19,304 nucleotides of DNA from Ktedonobacter sp. 13_1_20CM_4_53_11 (GTDB lineage: Bacteria; Chloroflexota; Ktedonobacteria; Ktedonobacterales; Ktedonobacteraceae). The notes beneath the pieces were generated by a model. That model saw nothing but the letters and a program-made list of their open reading frames with translations. It was not told where the DNA came from and searched no databases. Shown piece by piece: positions 8,543 to 16,465 of the stretch. The position numbers and the translations under genes were made by a program. Position 1 is the stretch's first letter. Every line of letters starts with the position of its first letter. Where the stretch lies: the NCBI GenBank assembly GCA_001919995.1, contig MNIY01000131.1:1-19304 (forward strand). The letters run 5' to 3'.

Positions 8543-8621
8543 TTTGTTAAATTTAGAATCCCGTACGGCGTCTTGATAACTTTTTAGTGACATAATTACA
8601 AAGGAAGGATGAAATGGAGGT

Positions 8622-9989
8622 ATGCCACGTCCCCCCAAGCATGTTCCTCCAGATACTCTTGGAGGCCGCATTAGAGCTGCGCGAGAGAATTTAAATCTCT
8701 CGCTCAAGACAGTCGCTGCTGAACGTTATAGTACGAGTTTGATTTCGCAGATCGAAAGAAATCGGGTTGAACCATCTCAGGAGAGTTTAGAATTTCTAGC
8801 AGAAAAATTACACTTGCCATTAGCAGACCTCCAAACTCTGGCGCAACAACAACGAGAGGCTGATAGTGATACTTGCCAGTATAAGTTCAATGAAGAACAA
8901 TTGAGCGTCGCATTGGAGTTGCTTGCTAGTAAGCATCCACGAGAGGCTCTGGACTCGTTAAGTACGGTAAACATGGCCCAGACTTCAGCGTCGCTGCGTT
9001 GGCGTTTAGCGGCTGTTCGTGGCCAATGTTACTTTCAGCTACGGCAATTTCTCAATGCCCAGAAAGATTTTCTTTATGCCGTTACCGAACAGCCAGAGAT
9101 TTTACCCGCAGATCAACGTCTCGTAGTCTTAGAATTGCACCTTCATCTCGCCGCTACACTGCGCGAATTGAAACAACCCGATGCTGCATTAGAGCAATAT
9201 AACATTGCCCTACGTATGATGGATGCCACTACATCCCTTCACTACGTTGCTGAAGCGAATTGGGGGGTGTCCCTCATCGCCTTCGAACAGGCTAAAAAGC
9301 CCTTAGATGCCCTGCATTGTACTTGTTACAAAGAATCACAGTTACGACTTGCGTTCAATCATGCAGTAAACGCATGTATCCTCTATCGTTCTATTGGAGA
9401 ATCACTCCGTGCAGCCCTGTTAACCTGCCTGATTGGACTCATCGAGCAGGAATCTGGGAAACGAGATGACGCTCGCCAGCACCTCCAGGGAGTTCTCTCT
9501 GCCTGGCTGCCAGAGCTAGAAAAGAGGGCCAATGCACCCGAGATGGAACAGCGCGGATTGCATGAATTGGCGAATGTTGTCTCTGCCGCTGCCTGTTCCC
9601 TGGCTGGTCTTGAACTCGAAATGGAGAACTACTCAGAAGCGCTGAAATATGTTCAACAGGCACAATATGCAGGTCAGATGAGCTATACTCTGAGAAAGGC
9701 CGAAGCAGCAATCATGCTTGGTCGTGTCCTCGAATCGATCGATGTCCTTGATCCCGCGGCAGAAAGAGCATTCCGTGATGCCATCACTCTGCTGGCACCC
9801 ACCGATCGCATTGCCGCACAGATACGAGCGCACGATGCTCTTGGTCGCCATTTGCTTAAAAAAAGGGAGACAAAGGCAGGTGAAATAGAGCTTGACATAG
9901 CTCGTTCACTCTCTGATGTAGCATCAGCCTTTAGCAGTTCCTCTATCTTTGTAGAGGACGAAACAGATGAGATTGCTTTGAAAGTGTAA
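8622..9989 (+). CDS. XRE-family regulator with N-terminal HTH and C-terminal TPR domain
   Basis: A 455-residue protein. Residues about 14-70 are a helix-turn-helix of the XRE/Cro type (GGRIRAARENLNLSLKTVAA, then SLISQIERNRVEPSQESLEFLA), which binds DNA. Residues about 90-430 are helical and contain tetratricopeptide-like repeats, for example AALEQYNIALRMMDATTSLHYVAEANWGV-type and YSEALKYVQQAQYAGQMSYT-type pairs, that usually bind a peptide or protein partner. The layout resembles peptide-sensing regulators of the Rgg/PlcR type and many TPR regulators in multicellular bacteria. The ATG at 8622 has AAGGAAGG at 8601-8608 (13 nt away) and GGAGG immediately adjacent, so the ribosome site is atypical, but no other in-frame start fits the HTH. 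No ligand or partner gene is obvious. The target promoter is unknown, with the divergent region a natural candidate for autoregulation. Confidence 0.75.
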   Translation: MPRPPKHVPPDTLGGRIRAARENLNLSLKTVAAERYSTSLISQIERNRVEPSQESLEFLAEKLHLPLADLQTLAQQQREADSDTCQYKFNEEQLSVALELLASKHPREALDSLSTVNMAQTSASLRWRLAAVRGQCYFQLRQFLNAQKDFLYAVTEQPEILPADQRLVVLELHLHLAATLRELKQPDAALEQYNIALRMMDATTSLHYVAEANWGVSLIAFEQAKKPLDALHCTCYKESQLRLAFNHAVNACILYRSIGESLRAALLTCLIGLIEQESGKRDDARQHLQGVLSAWLPELEKRANAPEMEQRGLHELANVVSAAACSLAGLELEMENYSEALKYVQQAQYAGQMSYTLRKAEAAIMLGRVLESIDVLDPAAERAFRDAITLLAPTDRIAAQIRAHDALGRHLLKKRETKAGEIELDIARSLSDVASAFSSSSIFVEDETDEIALKV

Positions 9990-10024
9990 GCAACCTCACC
10001 CAGTGTCCAGTTCCTTGGGCGGTT

Positions 10025-10300
10025 GGGGTGTGGCAGGTTCCTTGTTTTGCCTCTACACTCACGAGCTAAATCACCGTTCCTTTGTGTGGATGGGGTGCGA
10101 CAGGTTCCTTGTTTTGCCTCTACACTCACGAGCTAAACCACAGCTCCTGTGTGGATGGGGTGTGGCAGATTCCTTGTTCTGCCTCTACGCTCACGAGCTA
10201 AATCACAGCTCCTCTGTGTGGATGGGGTGCGACAGGTTCCTTGTTTTACCTCTACGCTCACGAGCTAAATCACCGTTCCTGTGTGGATGGGGTGTGGCAG
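10025..10300. repeat. Tandem repeats, alternating 67- and 65-bp units
   Basis: The signature GGGGTGYGRCAG recurs at 10025, 10092, 10157, 10224 and 10289, giving spacings of 67, 65, 67 and 65 bp. Each unit continues with TTCCTTGTTYTRCCTCTAC, then CTCACGAGCTAAA and a TTCCT or CTCCT block. Units 1 and 3 have GTGTGGC and units 2 and 4 have GTGCGAC, so the true period is a 132-bp pair that was duplicated. A degraded extra copy precedes the array at about 10010. The units are nearly identical along their whole length, so there are no spacers. The array follows the regulator's stop codon closely. Confidence 0.9.
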
Positions 10301-10328
10301 CCCGCAGGCTGCCACACCCCATCCACAC
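10281..10328. repeat. Perfect 22-bp inverted repeat closing the tandem array
   Basis: Positions 10281-10302 are the exact reverse complement of 10307-10328, with the 4-nt loop CGCA. The left arm is the start of the fifth repeat unit and the right arm is the same segment inverted. A run of A follows, so read on the minus strand a T-run precedes rather than follows the stem, and neither strand looks like a standard intrinsic terminator. Confidence 0.9.
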
Positions 10329-10333
10329 AAAAA

Positions 10334-10360
10334 ATCATTGCGAAGAGCGCAGCGATGAGG
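10334..10360. repeat. REP-like dispersed repeat fragment
   Basis: CATTGCGAAGAGCGCAGCGA resembles the CATTGCGAGGAGCGAAGCGA type of short dispersed sequence found between genes in many bacteria (it translates as HCEERSDE). It adjoins the inverted repeat. A count of copies in the genome would be needed to confirm it. Confidence 0.35.
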
Positions 10361-10371
10361 ATTCAAAACCA

Positions 10372-10400
10372 CATGAACATGAACTTAGTTATGATATAAT
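10372..10400 (+). promoter_or_regulatory. Promoter of the zinc-ribbon protein gene
   Basis: A perfect -10 TATAAT at 10395-10400. The -35 region is weak (ATGAAC at 10373-10378, spacer 16). The leader would be about 50 nt long. Confidence 0.45.
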
Positions 10401-10455
10401 ATCGTATAAGCTACTCAAAAAATAATTGCCATGTCCCTTGAGAAGGAAAGTACCT

Positions 10456-11184
10456 ATGACGAAATCCATTACCGGCCAGTATGAATACCTCCATCGTTCA
10501 GGGGTAGGACTTGATTACTTTACTTCTCGTATCGATCGCCTCACACTTCAACCAGATGGACGCTTTATCCTCACCATACAGGAGCGTAGCCGCATCGCTA
10601 ATGCAGCCCAGTCCTTCATCAATGGACAGCAAATCGCAACAAATGCTCCAGAAGTACGCAGAGAAGGCACATATACTGCTCAAGGAAACGCTATCGCGTT
10701 CCGTTTTGATGATGGAGCAATAGAAGATGGAAAGCTTGCCTGGAACGGCGAAGGAATGCAGTTTGGGCCAAATTTTTTTAACAAAGTTTCCGATTCTACC
10801 TTCCTACCGCCCGCCAATCGCATGAAGAAAGATATGGACGATATCGCCAAGGGCATTAAAATTGCTGGAACCGTTGGTGGTATGGCAATGAAAGCCGCAA
10901 AGACAATCCAGGACACGATCCAAACTACCCAGGAACCCGGAACAACTCAGAAAAAATATGCTCCTCCCACATCTGCTGGCCAAACAAATCAACCGGCACC
11001 AGCGCCCCCTCCTGCGCAGTCGACCTCATCCTCTCCCTACAACGCTGCACCTCACCCACCGGTGCAGAGTACCACAACGCCTCCTCAACAGAAGGAACAG
11101 GAAGCCATCTTCTGTGATCAATGTGGCGCACGCGCTCGACCAGGAAAAAGATTTTGTAATAATTGTGGCGCTCAGCTACCGTAG
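10456..11184 (+). CDS. Protein with N-terminal beta domain, disordered linker and C-terminal zinc ribbon
   Basis: A 242-residue protein with no recognised function. Residues 1 to about 115 alternate polar and hydrophobic residues with conserved-looking turns (GQYEYLHRSG, LTLQPDGRFILTIQERSR, REGTYTAQGNAIAFRF), as in small beta-barrel or lipocalin-like domains. A short helical Ala/Gly-rich stretch (about 126-150) follows, then a Pro/Gln/Thr/Ser-rich linker to about 215. The end is a zinc ribbon with C220-x2-C223 and C234-x2-C237, the type in proteins annotated as zinc-ribbon domain-containing. The start at 10456 is chosen over TTG at 10426 because AGAAGGAAA (10441-10449) lies before it and the TATAAT promoter is close. 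It ends 13 nt from the convergent J-domain gene. It has no signal peptide, so it is probably cytoplasmic. Confidence 0.7.
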   Translation: MTKSITGQYEYLHRSGVGLDYFTSRIDRLTLQPDGRFILTIQERSRIANAAQSFINGQQIATNAPEVRREGTYTAQGNAIAFRFDDGAIEDGKLAWNGEGMQFGPNFFNKVSDSTFLPPANRMKKDMDDIAKGIKIAGTVGGMAMKAAKTIQDTIQTTQEPGTTQKKYAPPTSAGQTNQPAPAPPPAQSTSSSPYNAAPHPPVQSTTTPPQQKEQEAIFCDQCGARARPGKRFCNNCGAQLP

Positions 11185-11197
11185 CTCGTTCATACCT

Positions 11198-11509
11198 TCA
11201 CATCGTTGGCTGTTCCCTGGTCAGGTACTCATATGCAGCTATGATGCGCTTCATCTGCTGCTGATCTCCCCCACGATCGGGATGATAACGTTTCGCCAGT
11301 GTTCTATAGCGACGTTTAATTTGCTGTGGAGTGGCATTTGGCGGCAAACCCAGCACATTCAAGGCCTGCTGGCGCTCCACAAAAGGACGAGCGGGATTGG
11401 CGCGGTTTTCCCAGATGGCTTTGAAACTCAAACGCAAAACATCCCATAAAAGTGCCGCAAAAGACTTTGGTGGTGGTTGTGCATTCATACCCTGGTTCCT
11501 GGCTTTCAT
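11198..11509 (-). CDS. Small J-domain (DnaJ-like) protein
   Basis: A 103-residue protein whose C-terminal half is a J domain: ALNVLGLPPNATPQQIKRRY, then LAKRYHPDRGGD with the essential HPD at 76-78, then MKRIIAAYEYL. J domains stimulate the ATPase of an Hsp70 partner such as DnaK. The Gly/Phe region, zinc-finger and substrate-binding domains of true DnaJ are absent, so this is a class III J protein that recruits Hsp70 to a specific task. The first 45 residues include an amphipathic helix (FAALLWDVLRLSFKAIWE) that may contact a membrane or partner. The start at 11509 has AAGG about 8 nt upstream, while Met8 (11488) is a possible alternative. It is convergent with the zinc-ribbon gene. Its client is unknown. 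Confidence 0.8.
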   Translation of the reverse strand: MKARNQGMNAQPPPKSFAALLWDVLRLSFKAIWENRANPARPFVERQQALNVLGLPPNATPQQIKRRYRTLAKRYHPDRGGDQQQMKRIIAAYEYLTREQPTM

Positions 11510-11702
11510 CGAGATGCCTTACGTTAGCGTATACTATACCGTATTTTTGGCCGAAGTGAAACTGTCAAAGACCCACCAAACACATCTTTAGCTGAAACGA
11601 GTTGGGCTCATCTATCGTGAATCAATGCAGAAAATAGAGATTACAATGACGCTCTTTGGGTGTTCACTTTCCAGGAATTGAAAGGTTGCGGGTGATAGCA
11701 CG

Positions 11703-12986
11703 ATGAAAAATGCAACAAAGCCTTCCCAGGATGATAGCAAGGAAGGTATCTCAGAAGTAGTCAAGACCGCCGAAAAGAGAATTTCTCCCATCAGGGCCTT
11801 CTGGACTAAATTCACCAATGACTGGTGTTTTAATCTGTCCGCTATGCTGGCATACAATTTACTTCTGGCAATGTTTCCAATAATAGTTGCCATCGTATCC
11901 ATCCTTGGTTTGTTTCTCAGTGGACTGAACCCGGATGCACAGAACCAACTCATCCAACAAATTGCCAATGTCTTCCCGTCATCAATTTCATCGCAAGAAG
12001 CTTTAAAACCTGCACTTAATCAGCTCGCCCATGATTCTGGTATTTTGGGCTATATTGCTATTATCCTGGCTGTTTTCGGCGGATCACGCCTCTTCATCAG
12101 CTTAGAGGCGTGCTTCGGCATCATCTATCATGTCCGCCAGAGGCCCATCATCAAGCAAAACCTTATGGCGATCGGGATGCTTCTCATCTTCATCCTCCTC
12201 GTTCCAATTATGATAGTTGCAGCATCAGGACCTGCGTTTGTTCTCTCTATCCTGCACAATACACCACTGGCACAGGTTCCCGGCGTTAACATCATTTTTA
12301 GCCTCGGCGGCATAATTGGCACCTTGATATCCTCGTGGATATTGTTCCAGGTTATCTATATGGTTGTCCCCAACCAGCACATCAGCTTCCGCAACGCTGT
12401 CTTGGGAGCAATTATTGCAGCGGTGGGACTTTCAATCTATTTACCACTCTTCCCATTATACGCCGCGAACTTCCTCAAAGGATTTGCGGGACCAACTGGC
12501 CTTTTCGTCATTTTACTGGTTTTCCTCTACTACTTTGCCCTTATTATACTTATTGGCGCCGAAGTCAATGCCTTCTTCGCTGAAAAGATCCAGGCAACGC
12601 CTGTTGACCTGGTGTCTATGGTCCACATCGTTACAAGTCATCTACCAAAGAATCAAGAGGATAAAGAGAAACAGGCACCACCTTCTCATAAAGATGCACC
12701 AACCGGCGATGTGGCAGAAAAAACCGGCATAGAAAATGCACCAGGTAACGGGAAACACGATACTGCTGGTATAACTACGGCTGCAGCCGCAGAGCCTTCT
12801 TCGGCAAAGACCACATCAGGACAGCCCTCGACCACGTCTCCTGCACAAAGCAAAAACAAGCACAACAAGCACGATAAAGAACATACCACGCCGACTTCAT
12901 CGAAAACTGCTGTCGTAGCCGAGGCGGTAGCAGGTACTGGCCTGGCATTCCTCGTGGAATGGCTCAGGTTACGTCGCAAAAGATGA
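11703..12986 (+). CDS. YihY/BrkB-family inner membrane protein with long disordered tail
   Basis: A 427-residue polytopic membrane protein of the YihY/BrkB (UPF0761) family, once annotated as ribonuclease BN, an activity now assigned to another protein. Family-typical segments are AMLAYNLLLAMFPIIVAIVSILGL (segment 1), FGGSRLFISLEACFGIIYHV and LIGAEVNAFFAEKI. Six hydrophobic segments lie at about 44-72, 113-135, 152-175, 194-222, 231-255 and 264-292. After about residue 300 comes a 125-residue hydrophilic tail rich in Lys, Pro, Ser, Thr and His, ending in a hydrophobic stretch and LRLRRKR. This tail is longer than in many members. The molecular function of the family is not established, with permease or transport roles suggested. 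The ribosome site before 11703 is weak (GGGTGAT). It is not in an obvious operon. Confidence 0.82.
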   Translation: MKNATKPSQDDSKEGISEVVKTAEKRISPIRAFWTKFTNDWCFNLSAMLAYNLLLAMFPIIVAIVSILGLFLSGLNPDAQNQLIQQIANVFPSSISSQEALKPALNQLAHDSGILGYIAIILAVFGGSRLFISLEACFGIIYHVRQRPIIKQNLMAIGMLLIFILLVPIMIVAASGPAFVLSILHNTPLAQVPGVNIIFSLGGIIGTLISSWILFQVIYMVVPNQHISFRNAVLGAIIAAVGLSIYLPLFPLYAANFLKGFAGPTGLFVILLVFLYYFALIILIGAEVNAFFAEKIQATPVDLVSMVHIVTSHLPKNQEDKEKQAPPSHKDAPTGDVAEKTGIENAPGNGKHDTAGITTAAAAEPSSAKTTSGQPSTTSPAQSKNKHNKHDKEHTTPTSSKTAVVAEAVAGTGLAFLVEWLRLRRKR

Positions 12987-13209
12987 CTATCCTTCTACAT
13001 TTCCTCCTATTTCCCTCATTCCTGAAAAGATTTCAAGTCAAATACCCTATTTTGCTTGACGCCATCTATACCCATCTGTTACACTTTGACATAATTACAT
13101 ACCCCTTGCGCAAAAGCATTGGTATTTCTATGTAAGATACTTTATCTACGCGTATTTTTATGGTGCGTCTCTTGCACCACTGGTTTAAATTCTTGACGAG
13201 GAAGAGAGC

Positions 13210-16161
13210 ATGTTAGGTGAGCGTCCCCCCTTCACCAATGATCAGGAACATCAACGACTGGTAACTGCGCTGCGTGAAAGTGAGATTTTGCGTGAATTAG
13301 CAGAGCTTTTAGCATCCTCGCTCGATCTCAAAAATATTTTGCACGCATTGACTAAACGTACAATTGAGGTCTGCGAAGTAGAGCGCTGCTCTGTCTGGCT
13401 ATTCGATGACACTCGCAATGTTTTTCTCCCCACTGCCTATTACCTTTCCACGGAGCACGTTGACCGTAAAAAAATCACAGCCGCGGATCATCTCTGGTAT
13501 CATGGCTCTATCTTCTTCGATGACCCTCACCTCCCCCGCCTTCTCCAGGAAAAGGGTCTGCTCCTTGTTAAAGATCTATTGAATAATCCCAAGGCACGAA
13601 AAGTGGCAGAAACATTTCTTGTGCGCTCTGTATTACTCATTGCGCTTAAACGCGAAGATCGCATCCTGGGTATGATGTCCCTTGATGACCCGGCTCAAAT
13701 ACGCGACTTCTCCCAGGAGCAGCAACAACTTGCACGCGCTATTGGACAACAGGCAGCACTTGCCATAGACAATGCTCGGCTCTACCAGCAGGCACAGGCA
13801 GAGCGAACACGCGCTGAACGGTTGATTGAACGTGCCCGCGCCATTTATCAGGTAGCATTAACCGTCAATTCAGGGGAAGACCTTTCGGTTGTGCTCAAAA
13901 TCGCTACACAACACCTGGTTCGCGGACTAAACGCGGATAGTGGTGAGATTATGCTCATAAATTCTCAGACGTTATACCTGGCTAACAGTACAGGGCCGCA
14001 ACAAACACATTTCAATGAACCACTCATCACAGCCACAACACTGCAAGACCTACCTGACTGTCAAAAGGCGGCTACCACTGGTTCGCCCCTCTTTTTGAAT
14101 ATCCATCAAATGACGGAATCCGAACAGCCTTTTTTTCAAAAGCTCGGCTTTGATAATGTGATGATTGTCCCGCTGATGGCTGGCGGTGATCGTTCAATTA
14201 CCTCCACACCGGGTACCCAGCCGGCATCCTCTAGTTCTCAGTGCATTGGCTTCGCCTTTGTCAACTATCGAGACTCGACCTATCACCCCACTCAAGGTCA
14301 GTTTGCCTTTGCTCAGGATATTGCGGCCCAGTGTGCGCTGGCTGTGAAAAAAGATCAACTCCTGGCAGATGTCCGTAATTCTGCTAAGTTGGCAACCGAA
14401 CGGGCAAATACGCTCGACGCTGTTTTCCAGGCCATGAGCGAAGGAATAACCGTTGTCAACCAGGATGGAGAAGTTCTTGTACGCAACAACGCCGCCTCGC
14501 TCTTTCTCGGAGTTCCAGTAAACTCTACTGATCGATTACAATCGTTTCTCAATCGTTACCCGACCCGCTCGATGCATGGGCAACCGCTTTCGTACGATGA
14601 ATTCCCGGTTGCGCGCGCCCTCAAAGGTGAACGCATCCGTGGTGAACGATTCGTGACCGTCCGGGGTGATGGCGTCGAGCGAGTGATAGAGGTAAATGTC
14701 ACTCCCATGTTGGATGAGGCGCAAAAACAGGTAGGGCTCGTCAGCGCCTTTCGCGATGTCACACAGCAAACACGCGCCGAGCAGCGTGTTCGTTTGGCGC
14801 TCGAAACAATGCTCAATGTAGCGGAAGCTGTTTCCGGCATTACCGAAATAAAAGATATTCTCGATAGTGTCCTGGAAATGACGCTCTCTACTCTCAACTG
14901 CGAGCGGGGCTCCGTCCACCTCTTTGATCAAAGTGAAGAAGCGTTTACCTTCCTGTTGTCCAGGGGATTCAAAGATAATGAAGTAGAAAAAACATGGCTA
15001 TTCGAGCAGAGCCGCTGGCTTTCTCCAGAGGCACATCAGTATCAAGGGTTCCGTAGACAAATATTAGAAGGCCATGCCACCGTCATTAACGCCGAGCAGT
15101 ACGACAACCAGCCCAATCCATTCAACCAGACAATGGTACTTGCCGCACCTATAACTCACAATCATCACATACTTGGCTTGATAACCCTGGATCGCTCATT
15201 ATCAGATTCAAAGAATATTTCCCCTGGCGAAACTGAACAGCCGTCTGTACCGCTTGATTTTTCTATCTGGGATATGGCAGTCATCGAAGGCATAGCGCAA
15301 CTTGCCGGGCTGGCAATCGAGCAGGCCCGCTGGCAGCAAGAAGCTGTGGACGCGCGCACGAGCGAAGCCGCAATGCGCGAGGCAAATGCTCTAAAAGACG
15401 AATTTCTGGCTATCACCGCTCACGAATTTCGTTCACCTCTCACTGTTATTCTCACTCATAGCCAGGTCGCTTTACGTATGTTGCGCAAAGGAACAGATCC
15501 ACAGAACACACAACGAGTGGCTGATAGCCTTACAGCGATTGAGGAACAAGCTCACCAATTGACAAATATCGTCAACACCTTCCTGGAAGTAACCCAGATC
15601 AACCGCAAACAACTGGTTATCAACTCAGAACCTGCTGACCTTGCAGAGATTGCTGAACAGGTGGTCTCAGCCCATGGCTCTACGTCAACCGCTCACCAGA
15701 TCGCTTGTCACATCGCACCTAGCGATCACCCTTATATCGTTATTGGAGACAGCGCACGCCTCAAACAAGTAATTGCCAACCTGGTACAGAATGCCATAAA
15801 ATATAGTCCTCTCGGCGGTCCAATCACCGTCTCCTTGCGCCAGAAAGAGAGTGAAATAGATAAGGGCAGTCGAACCATCGAAGTCTGCATTGAGGATTCA
15901 GGCATTGGCATCCCAAAAGAAGCGCTCCCTCGTCTCTTCGAACGCTTTTATCGAGGGTCCAATATCGATGGAAGTAAAACCAGGGGCATAGGTCTCGGCC
16001 TGTATATTGTCGCGGAACTGCTCCACATGCACGGTGGGACTATCCGAGCTGAAAGCAGTGGTATACCAGGCGAAGGAAGCCGCTTTATTGTCACGTTACC
16101 TTCGTCCAATCTAGAGAAAGAACTTGTAGATAGTGATAGAGCTTCGCAATTGGCTCCTTGA
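13210..16161 (+). CDS. Multi-GAF/PAS sensor histidine kinase (orphan)
   Basis: A soluble 983-residue histidine kinase with no predicted membrane segment, so it should sense a cytoplasmic cue. Domains in order are GAF (about 27-195), a second, more divergent GAF (about 215-390), PAS (about 399-520, DAVFQAMSEGITVVNQDGEVL then FRDVTQQ), a third GAF (about 535-715) and the kinase core. The phosphoacceptor is His738 in LAITAHEFRSPL, the N box is NLVQNAIKYSP with Asn861, the G1 box is DSGIGIP (Asp896) and the G2 box is GIGLGLYI (926-933), so the kinase looks active. GAF domains bind cyclic nucleotides, tetrapyrroles or other small molecules, and no chromophore cysteine motif could be pinned down. 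GAGGAAGAG precedes the ATG at 13210. No response regulator is in the window, so the partner is elsewhere. Sixteen nucleotides after the stop is the putative start of the interrupted HD-domain gene, suggesting an original two-gene unit. Confidence 0.88.
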   Translation: MLGERPPFTNDQEHQRLVTALRESEILRELAELLASSLDLKNILHALTKRTIEVCEVERCSVWLFDDTRNVFLPTAYYLSTEHVDRKKITAADHLWYHGSIFFDDPHLPRLLQEKGLLLVKDLLNNPKARKVAETFLVRSVLLIALKREDRILGMMSLDDPAQIRDFSQEQQQLARAIGQQAALAIDNARLYQQAQAERTRAERLIERARAIYQVALTVNSGEDLSVVLKIATQHLVRGLNADSGEIMLINSQTLYLANSTGPQQTHFNEPLITATTLQDLPDCQKAATTGSPLFLNIHQMTESEQPFFQKLGFDNVMIVPLMAGGDRSITSTPGTQPASSSSQCIGFAFVNYRDSTYHPTQGQFAFAQDIAAQCALAVKKDQLLADVRNSAKLATERANTLDAVFQAMSEGITVVNQDGEVLVRNNAASLFLGVPVNSTDRLQSFLNRYPTRSMHGQPLSYDEFPVARALKGERIRGERFVTVRGDGVERVIEVNVTPMLDEAQKQVGLVSAFRDVTQQTRAEQRVRLALETMLNVAEAVSGITEIKDILDSVLEMTLSTLNCERGSVHLFDQSEEAFTFLLSRGFKDNEVEKTWLFEQSRWLSPEAHQYQGFRRQILEGHATVINAEQYDNQPNPFNQTMVLAAPITHNHHILGLITLDRSLSDSKNISPGETEQPSVPLDFSIWDMAVIEGIAQLAGLAIEQARWQQEAVDARTSEAAMREANALKDEFLAITAHEFRSPLTVILTHSQVALRMLRKGTDPQNTQRVADSLTAIEEQAHQLTNIVNTFLEVTQINRKQLVINSEPADLAEIAEQVVSAHGSTSTAHQIACHIAPSDHPYIVIGDSARLKQVIANLVQNAIKYSPLGGPITVSLRQKESEIDKGSRTIEVCIEDSGIGIPKEALPRLFERFYRGSNIDGSKTRGIGLGLYIVAELLHMHGGTIRAESSGIPGEGSRFIVTLPSSNLEKELVDSDRASQLAP

Positions 16162-16177
16162 ACGCGCTAAAGCAATC

Positions 16178-16201
16178 ATGGATAGTCAGCGACTCCACAC
16201 C
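16178..16201 (+). pseudogene. Possible 5' fragment of the HD-domain gene interrupted by the iscB element
   Basis: ATG GAT AGT CAG CGA CTC CAC ACC reads MDSQRLHT and then meets TGA at 16202-16204. It begins 16 nt after the kinase stop. Short starts of this kind precede the HDxxH segment in small HD phosphohydrolases, and the matching HD segment is at the right edge of the element (17788-17892). The fragment is too short to prove and no good ribosome site precedes it, so the call rests on the paired right-hand fragment. Confidence 0.35.
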
Positions 16202-16452
16202 TGAATGGGTGGGGGCTTGTTCCGGCAAGCCCCGATGCTGAGCAGTCCCCAGGTGTAAGTACCTGGTAGCCCTTCGCGAAGAATGCATAGGCACTCCGGG
16301 GTGGCCTTCCAGTCCCGGACCCTGCGGCGCGTCGTTAAACAGCGAGATGGGGTTTCAATCGCAGTGCGGCTCGCATCCAAAGGAAACCTTCGCAGAAGTT
16401 GGACGAGGAAAACTTTACCCGGCGCTTGCCGGAGGCCCGAAAGGGCAAGAAC
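16186..16452 (+). ncRNA. Omega RNA (guide RNA) of the IscB system, approximate ends
   Basis: IscB proteins use an RNA encoded just upstream of the gene, with the guide at its 5' end copied from flanking DNA. The 300 nt before iscB code for nothing known and are densely folded. GGGGCTTG/CAAGCCCC (16212-16219 with 16226-16233), CCAGGT/ACCTGG (16249-16254 with 16261-16266), the palindrome CTTCGCGAAG (16272-16281), TCCGGG/CCCGGA (16295-16300 with 16314-16319), GGTTTC/GAAACC enclosing TGCG/CGCA (16351-16388), AAGTT/AACTT (16396-16415), CCGGC/GCCGG (16419-16432) and GCCC-GAAA-GGGC (16435-16446), which has a GNRA tetraloop, are all perfect short stems. The scaffold probably starts near 16202, so the guide should be the last 16 or so bases before it. 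The exact boundary is uncertain by about 10 nt. No dedicated promoter was recognised, so it may be cut from the kinase transcript. Confidence 0.75.
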
Positions 16453-16465
16453 AGAGGACTCAGCC

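Larger units (their letters stand above)
8084..8621. other. AT-rich divergent regulatory region
   Basis: 538 bp without a credible gene, clearly richer in A+T than its neighbours. It holds a minus-strand promoter for the topoisomerase operon, a plus-strand promoter for the XRE/TPR regulator, a 14-bp palindrome, another possible plus-strand promoter and an imperfect 12-bp hairpin. Each is listed separately. Stretches such as about 8390-8510 show nothing I can name. Confidence 0.6.

Noticed and set aside
10025..10300. CRISPR array
   Set aside because: The units are conserved along their whole 65-67 bp with no variable spacers, and no cas gene is near.
10003..10425. Open reading frame of 140 codons across the tandem array, and an opposite one at 9683-10129
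   Set aside because: Both are produced by the repeats, have no ribosome site and one overlaps the end of the regulator gene.
13056..13140. Kinase promoter built on TTGACG, TTGACA or TTGCGC
   Set aside because: None of these -35-like hexamers has a credible -10 at 16-18 nt, so no promoter is called.
16283..16465. N-terminal extension of IscB
   Set aside because: The family N-terminus begins at 16466 with a ribosome site before it, and the upstream stretch is the omega RNA.
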